A stretch of 6,408 nucleotides of DNA from the NCBI RefSeq assembly GCF_031581065.1, contig NZ_JAVLBN010000073.1, forward strand, positions 1 through 6,408. The letters are read 5' to 3'. A model generated the notes under the pieces. The model saw nothing but the letters and a program-made list of their open reading frames with translations, was not told where the DNA came from and searched no databases. Source of the DNA: Salibacter sp031581065 (GTDB taxonomy: Bacteria; Bacteroidota; Bacteroidia; Flavobacteriales_G; Salibacteraceae). Positions 1 to 5,994 of the stretch are shown here, piece by piece; position 1 is the stretch's first letter, and each line of letters begins with the position of its first letter. Position numbers and translations under genes: made by a program.

Positions 1-45
1 GGTCAAAGCCCAGTGAACCGCTATTATCCGGCCCCGGTTGGATAA
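1..45 (+). CDS. Possible 3' end of an upstream gene (partial)
   Basis: Frame 1 is open from the window edge to a TAA at 43-45 and would give a C-terminus reading GQSPVNRYYPAPVG. The stretch is richer in G+C than the AT-rich DNA after it, and a terminator-like hairpin follows about 65 bases downstream, which fits the end of a transcription unit. Only 14 codons are visible, so no family can be named. The alternative is that it is non-coding; frame 3 is also open here, to a stop at 102-104. Confidence is low. Confidence 0.3.
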   Translation, partial: GQSPVNRYYPAPVG

Positions 46-51
46 AAATAA

Positions 52-146
52 TAATTTTATGCCGGTCAACCTACGGGACGACCAAAACTCTCACCGGGAG
101 GTAAACACGGCAAACCTGGCAGCTTCCCAAAACCTGTCAGGTTTTT
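52..146 (+). repeat. Intergenic repeat R, copy 1
   Basis: This 95-base segment aligns without gaps to 570-664 at about 80% identity, counted by eye. The best-conserved part is the core at about 93-111 (GGGAGGTAAACACGGC) plus the hairpin that follows it. The copy starts at a TAnnTTT-like hexamer (52-59, TAATTTTA) and ends in the hairpin at 112-144. One frame is open through both copies and would encode a Pro/Gly/Lys-rich peptide, but it has no good start or ribosome-binding site in this copy, and high identity alone would keep it open. It is probably a dispersed intergenic element or small RNA carrying its own terminator. Confidence 0.6.
112..146 (+). terminator. Hairpin with U-tract at the end of repeat R copy 1
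   Basis: AAACCTGGCAG (112-122) pairs with CTGTCAGGTTT (134-144) over 11 base pairs with one G-U pair, leaving an 11-base loop. Five T residues (142-146) follow or overlap the 3' arm, with more T after one G. It probably ends transcription coming from the left edge or from the repeat itself. Its T-tract runs directly into the TTTG taken as the -33 box of the next module. Confidence 0.6.
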
Positions 147-173
147 GTTTTTCAACTCTCTTTTTTATTTTTG
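144..173 (+). promoter_or_regulatory. Bacteroidota-type promoter of small RNA module a
   Basis: TTTG (144-147) is followed after 18 bases by TATTTTTG (166-173). This matches the TTTG / TAnnTTTG promoter known for the primary sigma factor of Bacteroidota, with near-standard spacing. Transcription would start near 179. No start codon and gene follow before the terminator at 216-242. The region is AT-rich, so chance matches are possible, but an equivalent pair at the same relative place in module d supports it. Confidence 0.5.
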
Positions 174-178
174 AACTA

Positions 179-242
179 ATAGATAGTTTTTTAGGTGATT
201 AGTAGAATTAAAATGAAGCCGTCCATTGGGGCGGCTTTTTTT
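179..242 (+). ncRNA. Predicted small RNA a (about 64 nt)
   Basis: The segment lies between a promoter match (144-173) and a strong intrinsic terminator (216-242) and has no ribosome-binding site or useful reading frame. It carries the core GGTGATTAGTAG at about 194-205, related to GGTTAGTGG in modules c and d. Its sequence from about 160 to 243 aligns with 706-792 of module d, including the terminator stem. The function is unknown; a trans-acting or decoy RNA is possible. The exact 5' end is inferred from the promoter only. Confidence 0.4.
216..242 (+). terminator. Intrinsic terminator of module a
   Basis: AAGCCGTCC (216-224) pairs with GGGCGGCTT (229-237) over nine base pairs with one G-U, closing an ATTG loop. 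The run of T at 236-242 follows. This is a textbook rho-independent terminator on the + strand. Confidence 0.85.
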
Positions 243-266
243 GTCAGCTAAATTTTTTTATATTTG
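240..266 (+). promoter_or_regulatory. Possible promoter of small RNA module b
   Basis: TATATTTG (259-266) matches the TAnnTTTG -7 box exactly. The nearest TTTG (240-243) is the end of the preceding terminator T-tract, at a short spacing of 15 bases, so the -33 part is weak. Transcription would start near 272, at the beginning of a perfect hairpin. Confidence 0.35.
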
Positions 267-271
267 ATTTG

Positions 272-349
272 ATGAAAAATTATTGATTTTTCATAGTGTA
301 TATATTAGGTTTAAAAATAAGGAGCTGTCGGTAGATGGCTCCTTTTTTT
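272..349 (+). ncRNA. Predicted small RNA b (about 78 nt)
   Basis: The predicted RNA starts with a perfect 9-base-pair hairpin, ATGAAAAAT (272-280) against ATTTTTCAT (286-294) with loop TATTG. It continues with an AT-rich linker containing ATTAGGTTTAAAA (about 304-316) and ends in a terminator at 319-349. Module c has the same order of parts: a TGAAAAA/TTTTTCA hairpin, a linker with TTAG, then a terminator whose T-tract leads into GTGCC. No protein gene is visible. The function is unknown, and the 5' end is inferred. Confidence 0.4.
319..349 (+). terminator. Intrinsic terminator of module b
   Basis: AAGGAGC (319-325) pairs with GCTCCTT (338-344). The stem can be extended inward through two wobble pairs, U-A and C-G to a GGTA loop. 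Seven T residues (343-349) follow. Confidence 0.8.
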
Positions 350-446
350 GTGCCTGATTTTTTGCTTTTGTAGTAGTCAATCCATATGACAAAAAACTCC
401 TGTAAGGAAATATCTATGGAAAACGAATGTGTAAATATTTGAAGCT

Positions 447-476
447 TTTGTTTTTGATGAAGATTTTGTAATTTAG
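447..476 (+). promoter_or_regulatory. Possible promoter of small RNA module c
   Basis: TTTG (447-450), 18 bases, then TAATTTAG (469-476), which differs from TAnnTTTG at one position. Transcription would start near 482, just at the TGAAAAA hairpin, the same relative place as in module b. The stretch before it (350-446) shows no gene or other clear signal. Confidence 0.35.
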
Positions 477-481
477 TGCCA

Positions 482-556
482 TTGAAAAATTAGTTTTTTT
501 CATAAGTAAGTGGTTAGTGGTTGAAGCCAACGATTTTATTCGTTGGCTTCTTTTTT
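482..556 (+). ncRNA. Predicted small RNA c (about 75 nt)
   Basis: It starts with a hairpin, TGAAAAA (483-489) against TTTTTCA (496-502), then carries GTGGTTAGTGG (510-520) and ends in the strongest hairpin of the array. The order of parts matches module b, while the TTAGTGG core matches module d more closely. It has no plausible start codon with a ribosome-binding site. The function is unknown. Confidence 0.4.
523..556 (+). terminator. Intrinsic terminator of module c
   Basis: GAAGCCAACG (523-532) pairs perfectly with CGTTGGCTTC (541-550) around an 8-base AT-only loop, followed by six T residues (551-556). It is clearly oriented to the + strand. Confidence 0.88.
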
Positions 557-569
557 GTGCCCAAATTTG

Positions 570-664
570 TACTTTTGAATCGTTCGACCCACGGGAAGAA
601 CAGTACTCTTGCCGGGAGGTAAACACGGCAAACCTGACAGGTTCCCAAAACCTGTTAGGTTTAA
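570..664 (+). repeat. Intergenic repeat R, copy 2
   Basis: Second copy of the 52-146 repeat, offset by 518 bases without gaps. It begins with TACTTTTG (570-577), a perfect TAnnTTTG box, whereas copy 1 has TAATTTTA. The nearest usable -33 box is poorly spaced: TTG at 543-545 lies inside the module c terminator, 24 bases away. A transcript from about 583 to 662 would span the conserved core and the hairpin. The Pro/Gly-rich open frame from an ATG at 609 runs through the repeat into unrelated AT-rich DNA and is not believed to be a gene. Confidence 0.6.
630..662 (+). repeat. Long hairpin at the end of repeat R copy 2
   Basis: AAACCTGACAGGTT (630-643) pairs with AACCTGTTAGGTTT (649-662) over 14 base pairs with one G-U pair and a CCCAA loop. 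The stem is longer than in copy 1 but only three T residues end it, so termination would be weaker. It may be a terminator or a structured part of the element. Confidence 0.6.
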
Positions 665-692
665 TTTCATAAATGCTTTTTTGATACACCCA

Positions 693-723
693 TTTGTTTT
701 TACAATTCTATTTTTTAAATTTG
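693..723 (+). promoter_or_regulatory. Bacteroidota-type promoter of small RNA module d
   Basis: TTTG (693-696), 19 bases, then TAAATTTG (716-723): a perfect match to the Bacteroidota consensus at standard spacing. Transcription would start near 729. It occupies the same place relative to its terminator as the module a promoter. Confidence 0.55.
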
Positions 724-728
724 AAACT

Positions 729-791
729 ATAGATTTTTTTAGATGGTTAGTGGGTTTAATAGAAGAAGTCGTCCTTGTGGCGGCTTTTTTT
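729..791 (+). ncRNA. Predicted small RNA d (about 63 nt)
   Basis: It lies between the best promoter match in the window and an intrinsic terminator. It contains GATGGTTAGTGGG (741-753) followed by a TTTAATAGAAG linker and the terminator stem, collinear with module a. An open frame crosses it but is the tail of the frame starting at 609 and is probably spurious. Its position after the second repeat R makes R plus d a diverged duplicate of R plus a. The function is unknown. Confidence 0.42.
766..791 (+). terminator. Intrinsic terminator of module d
   Basis: AAGTCGTC (766-773) pairs with GGCGGCTT (779-786) over eight base pairs with two G-U pairs, and a T-tract covers 785-791. Compared with module a, one stem C is now T, so a G-C pair became G-U. 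The pairing is kept, which suggests the structure matters. Confidence 0.78.
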
Positions 792-915
792 GTTGATAAA
801 TAATAAGTAACCACAATATCTGCTACACTAAAAACCACATCCCAATCACCTTCCCCAATAACATACTTAATTCCCTCAATATGCGTTCATTTGCAACACT
901 CGCCTAAACGGTGCG

Positions 916-3900
916 ATGGATATGAAAAGGGAAATTCTTCGTTTACTTTTTACAGCGCTCATTGTCAGTGGCTTCCCTTTGTTGGTGAGCGGCCAGCTCT
1001 CCAATATTCGCACGGTAAAGCGCCCGGTTACTGATACCATTCAAATCGATTCGTTGCCGGTGATTCCCAACTCGGTAGTGACAAAACCGAATATCCAGTT
1101 TGAACTTTTGGCGGGCGAAAGCAAGCTCGTTCCCCAAAACGCCACAACCGATTCCATCGAAATCACGTACCGCATTTTTCCCACCGAGATGTTCAGAACC
1201 TACCAAAACAAAAACCCCAATACTTTCCGGCCCGATTACACGGGAAAACAAAATCCGTTTTCTTACGTCAAAGCGCCCGATCCCGGAGAAGGACTCACGT
1301 TGAGCAGACTCAATAAATCGGGGAGTATTTCGCGCGGACTCAATTTTGGTAACAATCAGAACCTGGGCGTGAATTCTAACCTAAACTTGCAGTTGAATGG
1401 AAAAATCACTGATGACGTGGGCGTTCGCGCAGCAATCTCTGACGAGAACATTCCCGTTCAGCCCGAGGGGAACACCCAGCAACTCCAGGATTTCGACCAG
1501 GTGTACATCCAGGTTTATGGCGACAACAGCCAGCTCACGGCCGGAGATTACATGATCGAAGATCCCAACAGTTATTTTCTCGATTACCAAAAACGACTAC
1601 GAGGCGGAGCATTCGAGACCGAGTTTTCGTTCGGCTCTGACCGTGATAAAGACTACAAAAATGAAGTGGGTGCCAGTGCTGCCCTGTCGCGCGGTAAGTT
1701 TGCCCGCAACATCATTCAGGGTGTTGAGGGGAATCAGGGGCCTTATCGACTTTCGGGATCAGACAATGAGCAATTCATCATCATTCTAAGTGGAACGGAA
1801 AAAGTGTACATCGATGGAAAGTTGCTCAAGCGCGGTGAGGATTACGATTACGTGATTGATTACAACAAAGCTGAGATTACGTTTACAGCTCTCCAGCCGA
1901 TTACGAAGGACGAGCGTATTATCGTGGAGTTTCAGTACAGCAGCCAGGCTTACGCGCGTTCATTGCTCGAGTTTCACGACAACCTCGATTTGGGCAAGCT
2001 CAAACTTAACTTCAATGCTTATAGCGAGCAGGACAGCAAGAATCAGCCGTTTCAGCAGGATATCAACGACAACCAGCGAAATATTTTGGAAAATGTGGGC
2101 GATGACATTGAAAACGCGTTTGCACCATCAGCCAATGCAGTTGGCTATCAACAGGGCGAAGTCCTCTACAAGCGCATTCCCGATTCGGTAGAGAACAATG
2201 GAGTCGATTCCATTTACGTTTACAGCACCAATCCTGACAGCGCCATTTACCGCGTGCAATTCAGCGATGTAGGGCCCGGCAACGGGAATTACATTGAAGT
2301 ACAATCCGGGGCCAATGGCCGCGTTTACGAATACATTGCGCCTGTGAATGGGCAACCTCAGGGGCGGTACGAGCCTGTGATTTTGCTCGTTACACCCAAG
2401 CAGCGCCAGATGTTCACCTTTGGCGGAACCTATGATGTGAGCGAACGAACGTCTTCGTTTTTTGAGGTAGCCCTTTCCAAAACTGATCTCAACACGTTTA
2501 GCGATGAAGACTCGGGCGATGATTACGGTCAGGCTGTTAGAGCCGGAATTTCGACCAATCAACCTCTCGGTCAGAGCCCAAAACCGCTCACGCTCTCCGT
2601 AGGTGGCGATATAGAGTACGTCAACGATACGTTTGAGCCCATCCAGCGATTCCGATCAATTGAATTTGACCGCGATTGGAATATCCGGGATTTGGATCTG
2701 ACCAAAACGCAGTTTTTACCAACTTTCAATTTTGGACTTTTCAAGGATAGCCTGGGGAGCATGGATTACGCTTTCAAGAGTTTCATGGGAGGATCTGAAT
2801 ACGAAGCGCTCCGCCATTCGGGAAAAGTAAATGTAGAACGGAACGGATTTGACGTGGATTTTGACGCCAGCCAAACCACAACATCGGGCGAGTTGTCAAA
2901 ATCAGAATATTACCGTCATAAAACGCTTGCCACAAAGGAAATTAGCTTTTTGGAAATCGGCTACCGCGATGATTTGGAAAACAACCTGCGTTACACACCA
3001 CAAACCGATTCGCTCAACAACACAGCATACGGCTGGTGGGAGTGGGAGGCGTTTGTCCAAAAGGCAGACTCGGCCGATAATTTTTACAAACTGGGTTACA
3101 CTAACCGAACAGACAGAGGCGTGAAAAACGGCAATTTGCAAACGGCTACACTCGGGAATATGTATGCTTTCCAGTTTGCCCTCAACAAAAATCCAAACAG
3201 TACGCTCAAAGGAAAGGCCACTTACCGCACACTCGAAGTTCAGGACACTTCTATTTACGATAATGAACCTGAACAGAATTTAATAAGCAGGCTGGAATAC
3301 ACGTTCAGAGCCCTGGAGGGAGCAATCTCAAGTACCAGTTTTTACGAGATAGGTGGTGGACTGGAAGAGGAGAAAGAATACGTTTACGTTGAGGTAGCTC
3401 CGGGACAGGGAACATACACCTGGACCGATTACAACGGGAATGACGTGCAGGAACAGGACGAGTTTGAAATTGCTCAATTTCAGGATCAGGCCAATTTTAT
3501 GCGTATTTCTGTCACCACAAATGACTTTGTGAGAACGTACTCCAACCAGTTCAACCAACAGTTGAATTTAATGCCGGTCAGAGCCTGGCGCAACGAAGAC
3601 GGGTTGAAGGAATTCCTGGCGAAGTTCTCCAATCAGTCATCTTACCGCATCAGCCGGAAAACGCTCCGAGATGAAGGTTTTGATCGATTCAATCCCTTTT
3701 ACAGAGCCACGAGCGACAGCGCGCTGATTTCAATGACCAACTCATTCAGGAACACGTTGTTTTTCAACAGATCAAATGAGAATTACGGAATGGAGTGGAC
3801 GTACCAGGATTTGGTGAATAAAAACCTGTTGAGCAACGGCTTTGAATCGCGATCTGACCGTTACCACCTTACCGATTTGCGCCTGAACTTTATCGATAGT

Positions 3901-4383
3901 TGGCAAATAAACCTGATTGGCAGGTTGGGGACAAAAAGTACTTCATCAGAGTTTTTTCAAAACCGCAATTACAACATCGAGTACTACCGCGCAGAGCCAG
4001 TTGTAACGTATCAACCCAGCGCTAAAGTTCAGGTGAAGTTGAGCGTTGAGTACGATGAGCAAAACAACACATTACCCGAGATAGATGGTGAAACGGCTAC
4101 CACGCAAAGCGTCAACAGCGAGCTTAGGTGGAATCAGGTAGGCAAGGGTAGCGTGATCATGAAAGCCAGCTACATCGAAATCGATTTTGACGGGCCCACG
4201 AATAGCCCGGTTGCTTATGAAATGCTCCAGGGGCTCAACTCCGGAGTCAATGGAACGTGGGAAGTGACCTTCCAGCGGAGTATAGGCGAAAATCTCCAGG
4301 TCAACCTCACTTATGCCGGTCGCAAATCGACCGATGTAAAGACCATACACACTGGAAACATGCAAGTTAGGGCCTATTTTTAG
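916..4383 (+). CDS. Large exported outer-membrane protein with SprA-like blocks
   Basis: This gene of 1155 codons encodes a probable outer-membrane protein of unknown function. The N-terminus is a signal peptide with probable cleavage after VSG26, before Gln27. A second ATG at 922 gives a more usual MKRE start and is an equally good choice; no clear ribosome-binding site decides. Residues about 136-240 hold GSISRG, a beta-strand-rich block and PEGNTQQLQ (183-191). Residues 293-340 hold GTEKVYIDGK...RGEDYDYVIDY. Both blocks resemble parts of SprA/Sov, the type IX secretion translocon, but SprA is about twice as long, so this is a relative or module sharer and not SprA. Residues 838-851 form an acidic Asp/Asn/Gly loop (DYNGNDVQEQDEFE) that looks able to bind calcium. 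The rest is rich in alternating beta-strands and ends in RAYF, the aromatic ending typical of barrels. No type IX C-terminal sorting domain is seen. No promoter is obvious; terminator d lies upstream. Confidence 0.9.
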   Translation: MDMKREILRLLFTALIVSGFPLLVSGQLSNIRTVKRPVTDTIQIDSLPVIPNSVVTKPNIQFELLAGESKLVPQNATTDSIEITYRIFPTEMFRTYQNKNPNTFRPDYTGKQNPFSYVKAPDPGEGLTLSRLNKSGSISRGLNFGNNQNLGVNSNLNLQLNGKITDDVGVRAAISDENIPVQPEGNTQQLQDFDQVYIQVYGDNSQLTAGDYMIEDPNSYFLDYQKRLRGGAFETEFSFGSDRDKDYKNEVGASAALSRGKFARNIIQGVEGNQGPYRLSGSDNEQFIIILSGTEKVYIDGKLLKRGEDYDYVIDYNKAEITFTALQPITKDERIIVEFQYSSQAYARSLLEFHDNLDLGKLKLNFNAYSEQDSKNQPFQQDINDNQRNILENVGDDIENAFAPSANAVGYQQGEVLYKRIPDSVENNGVDSIYVYSTNPDSAIYRVQFSDVGPGNGNYIEVQSGANGRVYEYIAPVNGQPQGRYEPVILLVTPKQRQMFTFGGTYDVSERTSSFFEVALSKTDLNTFSDEDSGDDYGQAVRAGISTNQPLGQSPKPLTLSVGGDIEYVNDTFEPIQRFRSIEFDRDWNIRDLDLTKTQFLPTFNFGLFKDSLGSMDYAFKSFMGGSEYEALRHSGKVNVERNGFDVDFDASQTTTSGELSKSEYYRHKTLATKEISFLEIGYRDDLENNLRYTPQTDSLNNTAYGWWEWEAFVQKADSADNFYKLGYTNRTDRGVKNGNLQTATLGNMYAFQFALNKNPNSTLKGKATYRTLEVQDTSIYDNEPEQNLISRLEYTFRALEGAISSTSFYEIGGGLEEEKEYVYVEVAPGQGTYTWTDYNGNDVQEQDEFEIAQFQDQANFMRISVTTNDFVRTYSNQFNQQLNLMPVRAWRNEDGLKEFLAKFSNQSSYRISRKTLRDEGFDRFNPFYRATSDSALISMTNSFRNTLFFNRSNENYGMEWTYQDLVNKNLLSNGFESRSDRYHLTDLRLNFIDSWQINLIGRLGTKSTSSEFFQNRNYNIEYYRAEPVVTYQPSAKVQVKLSVEYDEQNNTLPEIDGETATTQSVNSELRWNQVGKGSVIMKASYIEIDFDGPTNSPVAYEMLQGLNSGVNGTWEVTFQRSIGENLQVNLTYAGRKSTDVKTIHTGNMQVRAYF

Positions 4384-4458
4384 GGATGGTTGCATCAAAA
4401 AAAAGAAAATCTTTCCACGTAACCGTGTTTGTAAAAAGTTAAGCTAAAAAGGGTTGTG

Positions 4459-4493
4459 TTGTTATTCTGCATCCCCTTAAAGTATTACTTTTA
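4459..4493 (+). promoter_or_regulatory. Possible promoter of the lipoprotein-barrel operon
   Basis: TACTTTTA (4486-4493) differs from TAnnTTTG only in the last base. A TTG at 4459-4461 lies 24 bases upstream, slightly beyond the usual spacing. A start near 4500 would leave a short AT-rich leader before the ATG at 4523, typical for this phylum. The rest of the 139-base gap holds only a weak 4-base-pair hairpin (CACG/CGTG, 4416-4427) followed by three T residues, too weak to call a terminator. Confidence 0.35.
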
Positions 4494-4522
4494 CCTCAGT
4501 TTAACCTAAAAATTAATAAATT

Positions 4523-4999
4523 ATGAAAAGACTGAAAATTTCAATTCTGGCCCTTGCCGGAGCAGCTATGATTTTTGCCAGCTGTGAAAAAGATGATCCA
4601 AAAGAAGTAAACGTTACTTCTTCTGCAACGATCACAGGTAACGTACAGGCTCAACTCGACCTGCGCAATGACACAAATTTTGTGACGAACCTTGAAAACG
4701 TAGAGGGAGTCAACATTTATGCACGTATCAGCACTGCAGATCTCACAACGAATGTTGATCCAAATTTTAACTACCCATCAAAAGTTTACAAAGCAACAAC
4801 CGATGCTGATGGAAACTACGAGCTCAACGTAAAAGCAGGCTCAAAAACGGTTGCTGTTGAAATTTACGGTGATGAGTTCAAAAGAGATGTTGTTCTCGAC
4901 TCTAACAACAACACACAGAGCGTTAATTTCTCTATGATGACAGACTCAATCACAGTTACTCATCAGCAGACGAAGATTTACGACATCGTTTACCAATAA
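4523..4999 (+). CDS. Predicted surface-exposed lipoprotein with CarboxypepD_reg-like fold
   Basis: The 158-residue product has a lipoprotein signal peptide ending in FASC, so Cys21 would be lipid-modified. The residues after it, EKDDP, fit the X-K-(D/E)2-X lipoprotein export signal described in Capnocytophaga and other Bacteroidota, which predicts transport to the outer face of the outer membrane. Residues about 35-130 look like a beta-sandwich of the carboxypeptidase regulatory-like type: an opening ITGNV strand, a VEGVNIYA strand, a TDADGNYELNV turn-and-strand (residues about 92-102) and a V-A-V-E-I-Y strand. There are no catalytic motifs, so a structural or binding role is likely. The barrel gene begins 23 bases downstream in the same direction, so the two are probably co-transcribed and may interact. 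The start is set by the signal peptide and an A-rich leader. The specific function is unknown. Confidence 0.88.
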   Translation: MKRLKISILALAGAAMIFASCEKDDPKEVNVTSSATITGNVQAQLDLRNDTNFVTNLENVEGVNIYARISTADLTTNVDPNFNYPSKVYKATTDADGNYELNVKAGSKTVAVEIYGDEFKRDVVLDSNNNTQSVNFSMMTDSITVTHQQTKIYDIVYQ

Positions 5000-5022
5000 G
5001 AACCTTAAAAAGCAAAATTGAT

Positions 5023-5892
5023 ATGAAAAAGATAGCTTCATTAATAATAGCCGGGACATTTGTGCTATCAGGTGCAATGGCTCAGAATGACGAGAGTGCA
5101 GATCAGCAAAATGATATGCAACTCAAAAGCAAAAAAGGAGTCTCTATCCTTCCTGAACAGGGCGATTGGGCACTCGGTGTAAATGCTGTTCCTTTTCTCA
5201 ACTTTTTGGGAAATACGATGAACGGAACTTCAGGAAACACGACAGCCTTTGGATTCCTGAATAACAACCAAACTATTTTTGGAAAGTACTTCATGGAAGA
5301 AGACTTTGTTATTCGCGGTGCGTTGCGTGTTGGTGTAAACTCTACCAAAACCGACAACTTTGTTCAGGATATGGGAGCAGTCTCTCCGCAGGATATGGTA
5401 AAAGATACCCGTAGTCAGAACACAGGAATCTATTTACTGAGTGGTGGTATCGAAAAACGTAAAGGAAACTCGCGTATTCAGGGTTACTACGGAGCTGAGC
5501 TCCAGTTAGGCCTCTCTACTCAGAGCACAGAGTACGAATACGGAAACGCTCTTACAGAATCAAATCCATCTGTTTTTTACACCGATGATTTTGATGCAGG
5601 TACATCAACACAGGGTTCTCAACGTCCTATCCTCTCAGAGGCAGGAACTACCTGGATGGTAGGAGCGAGAGCTTTTGTTGGAGTTGAGTACTTCGTAGCA
5701 CCAAAGCTTTCAATTGGTGGTGAATTCGGCTGGGGCCCAATGTATCGCTCACAAGCTGATGGCGTATCACGCATCGAGAGAGCGAGCTTTACGGGTGTTG
5801 AAGAGGTAGAAACAGAACTCGGTGGAGAACGCGAGTTCGACATGGATACTGACAACATGCAGGGAGCACTAAAAGTGATGTTTCACTTTTAA
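5023..5892 (+). CDS. Outer-membrane beta-barrel protein
   Basis: The 289-residue product has a standard signal peptide (MKKIASLIIAG...) with probable cleavage after AMA20, before Gln21. A charged, Gln/Asp/Lys-rich linker runs to about residue 45. From GDWALGVNAVPFLNFLGN (47-64) onward the protein shows repeated amphipathic strands with Gly and aromatic residues at their ends, and it finishes in VMFHF, the C-terminal phenylalanine typical of barrels inserted by the BAM machinery. The GDWALGVNAVPF opening resembles small barrel proteins common in Bacteroidota whose role is mostly unknown. It follows the lipoprotein gene after 23 bases and precedes a strong terminator, so it is likely the last gene of a two-gene operon. 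A porin-like or structural role, possibly as partner of the lipoprotein, is inference. No enzyme motif is seen. Confidence 0.9.
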   Translation: MKKIASLIIAGTFVLSGAMAQNDESADQQNDMQLKSKKGVSILPEQGDWALGVNAVPFLNFLGNTMNGTSGNTTAFGFLNNNQTIFGKYFMEEDFVIRGALRVGVNSTKTDNFVQDMGAVSPQDMVKDTRSQNTGIYLLSGGIEKRKGNSRIQGYYGAELQLGLSTQSTEYEYGNALTESNPSVFYTDDFDAGTSTQGSQRPILSEAGTTWMVGARAFVGVEYFVAPKLSIGGEFGWGPMYRSQADGVSRIERASFTGVEEVETELGGEREFDMDTDNMQGALKVMFHF

Positions 5893-5916
5893 TTAGGAAT
5901 CCCATAAAATTTAAAA

Positions 5917-5950
5917 AGCTCCAATGGCATTTGCTGTTGGGGCTTTTTTT
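5917..5950 (+). terminator. Intrinsic terminator of the lipoprotein-barrel operon
   Basis: AGCTCCAATGGC (5917-5928) pairs with GCTGTTGGGGCT (5933-5944) over twelve base pairs including three wobble pairs, with an ATTT loop and a T-tract at 5944-5950. It lies 24 bases after the barrel stop codon. An A-run before the stem could also serve the minus strand. Confidence 0.88.
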
Positions 5951-5960
5951 GAGTCTTATG

Positions 5961-5986
5961 ATCCCTTTTTCCTGACAGAAAGGGAT
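5961..5986. repeat. Short inverted repeat after the operon terminator
   Basis: ATCCCTTT (5961-5968) and AAAGGGAT (5979-5986) are perfect 8-base arms around a 10-base spacer. There is no T-tract on either strand directly after it, so it does not look like a terminator. A protein-binding site or a remnant of an element is possible. Confidence 0.45.
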
Positions 5987-5994
5987 AAAGTCAA

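Noticed and set aside
52..349. CRISPR array or tRNA cluster as explanation of the repeats
   Set aside because: Repeats are not evenly spaced, have no constant spacer length, and no tRNA cloverleaf or CCA end is visible.
416..442. Mini-frame MENECVNI
   Set aside because: Eight codons with no supporting signal; expected by chance.
609..803. 64-codon + strand frame starting MPGGKHGKPD
   Set aside because: It starts inside repeat R, runs through a hairpin, a promoter-like site and a terminator, and only the repeat part is shared with copy 1. It lacks a convincing ribosome-binding site.
414..838. Two minus-strand frames over the intergenic array
   Set aside because: They cross several terminator hairpins and repeat copies and have low-complexity composition; they look like chance frames.
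4416..4430. Terminator after the long gene
   Set aside because: The stem is only four base pairs with three T residues; too weak to support.
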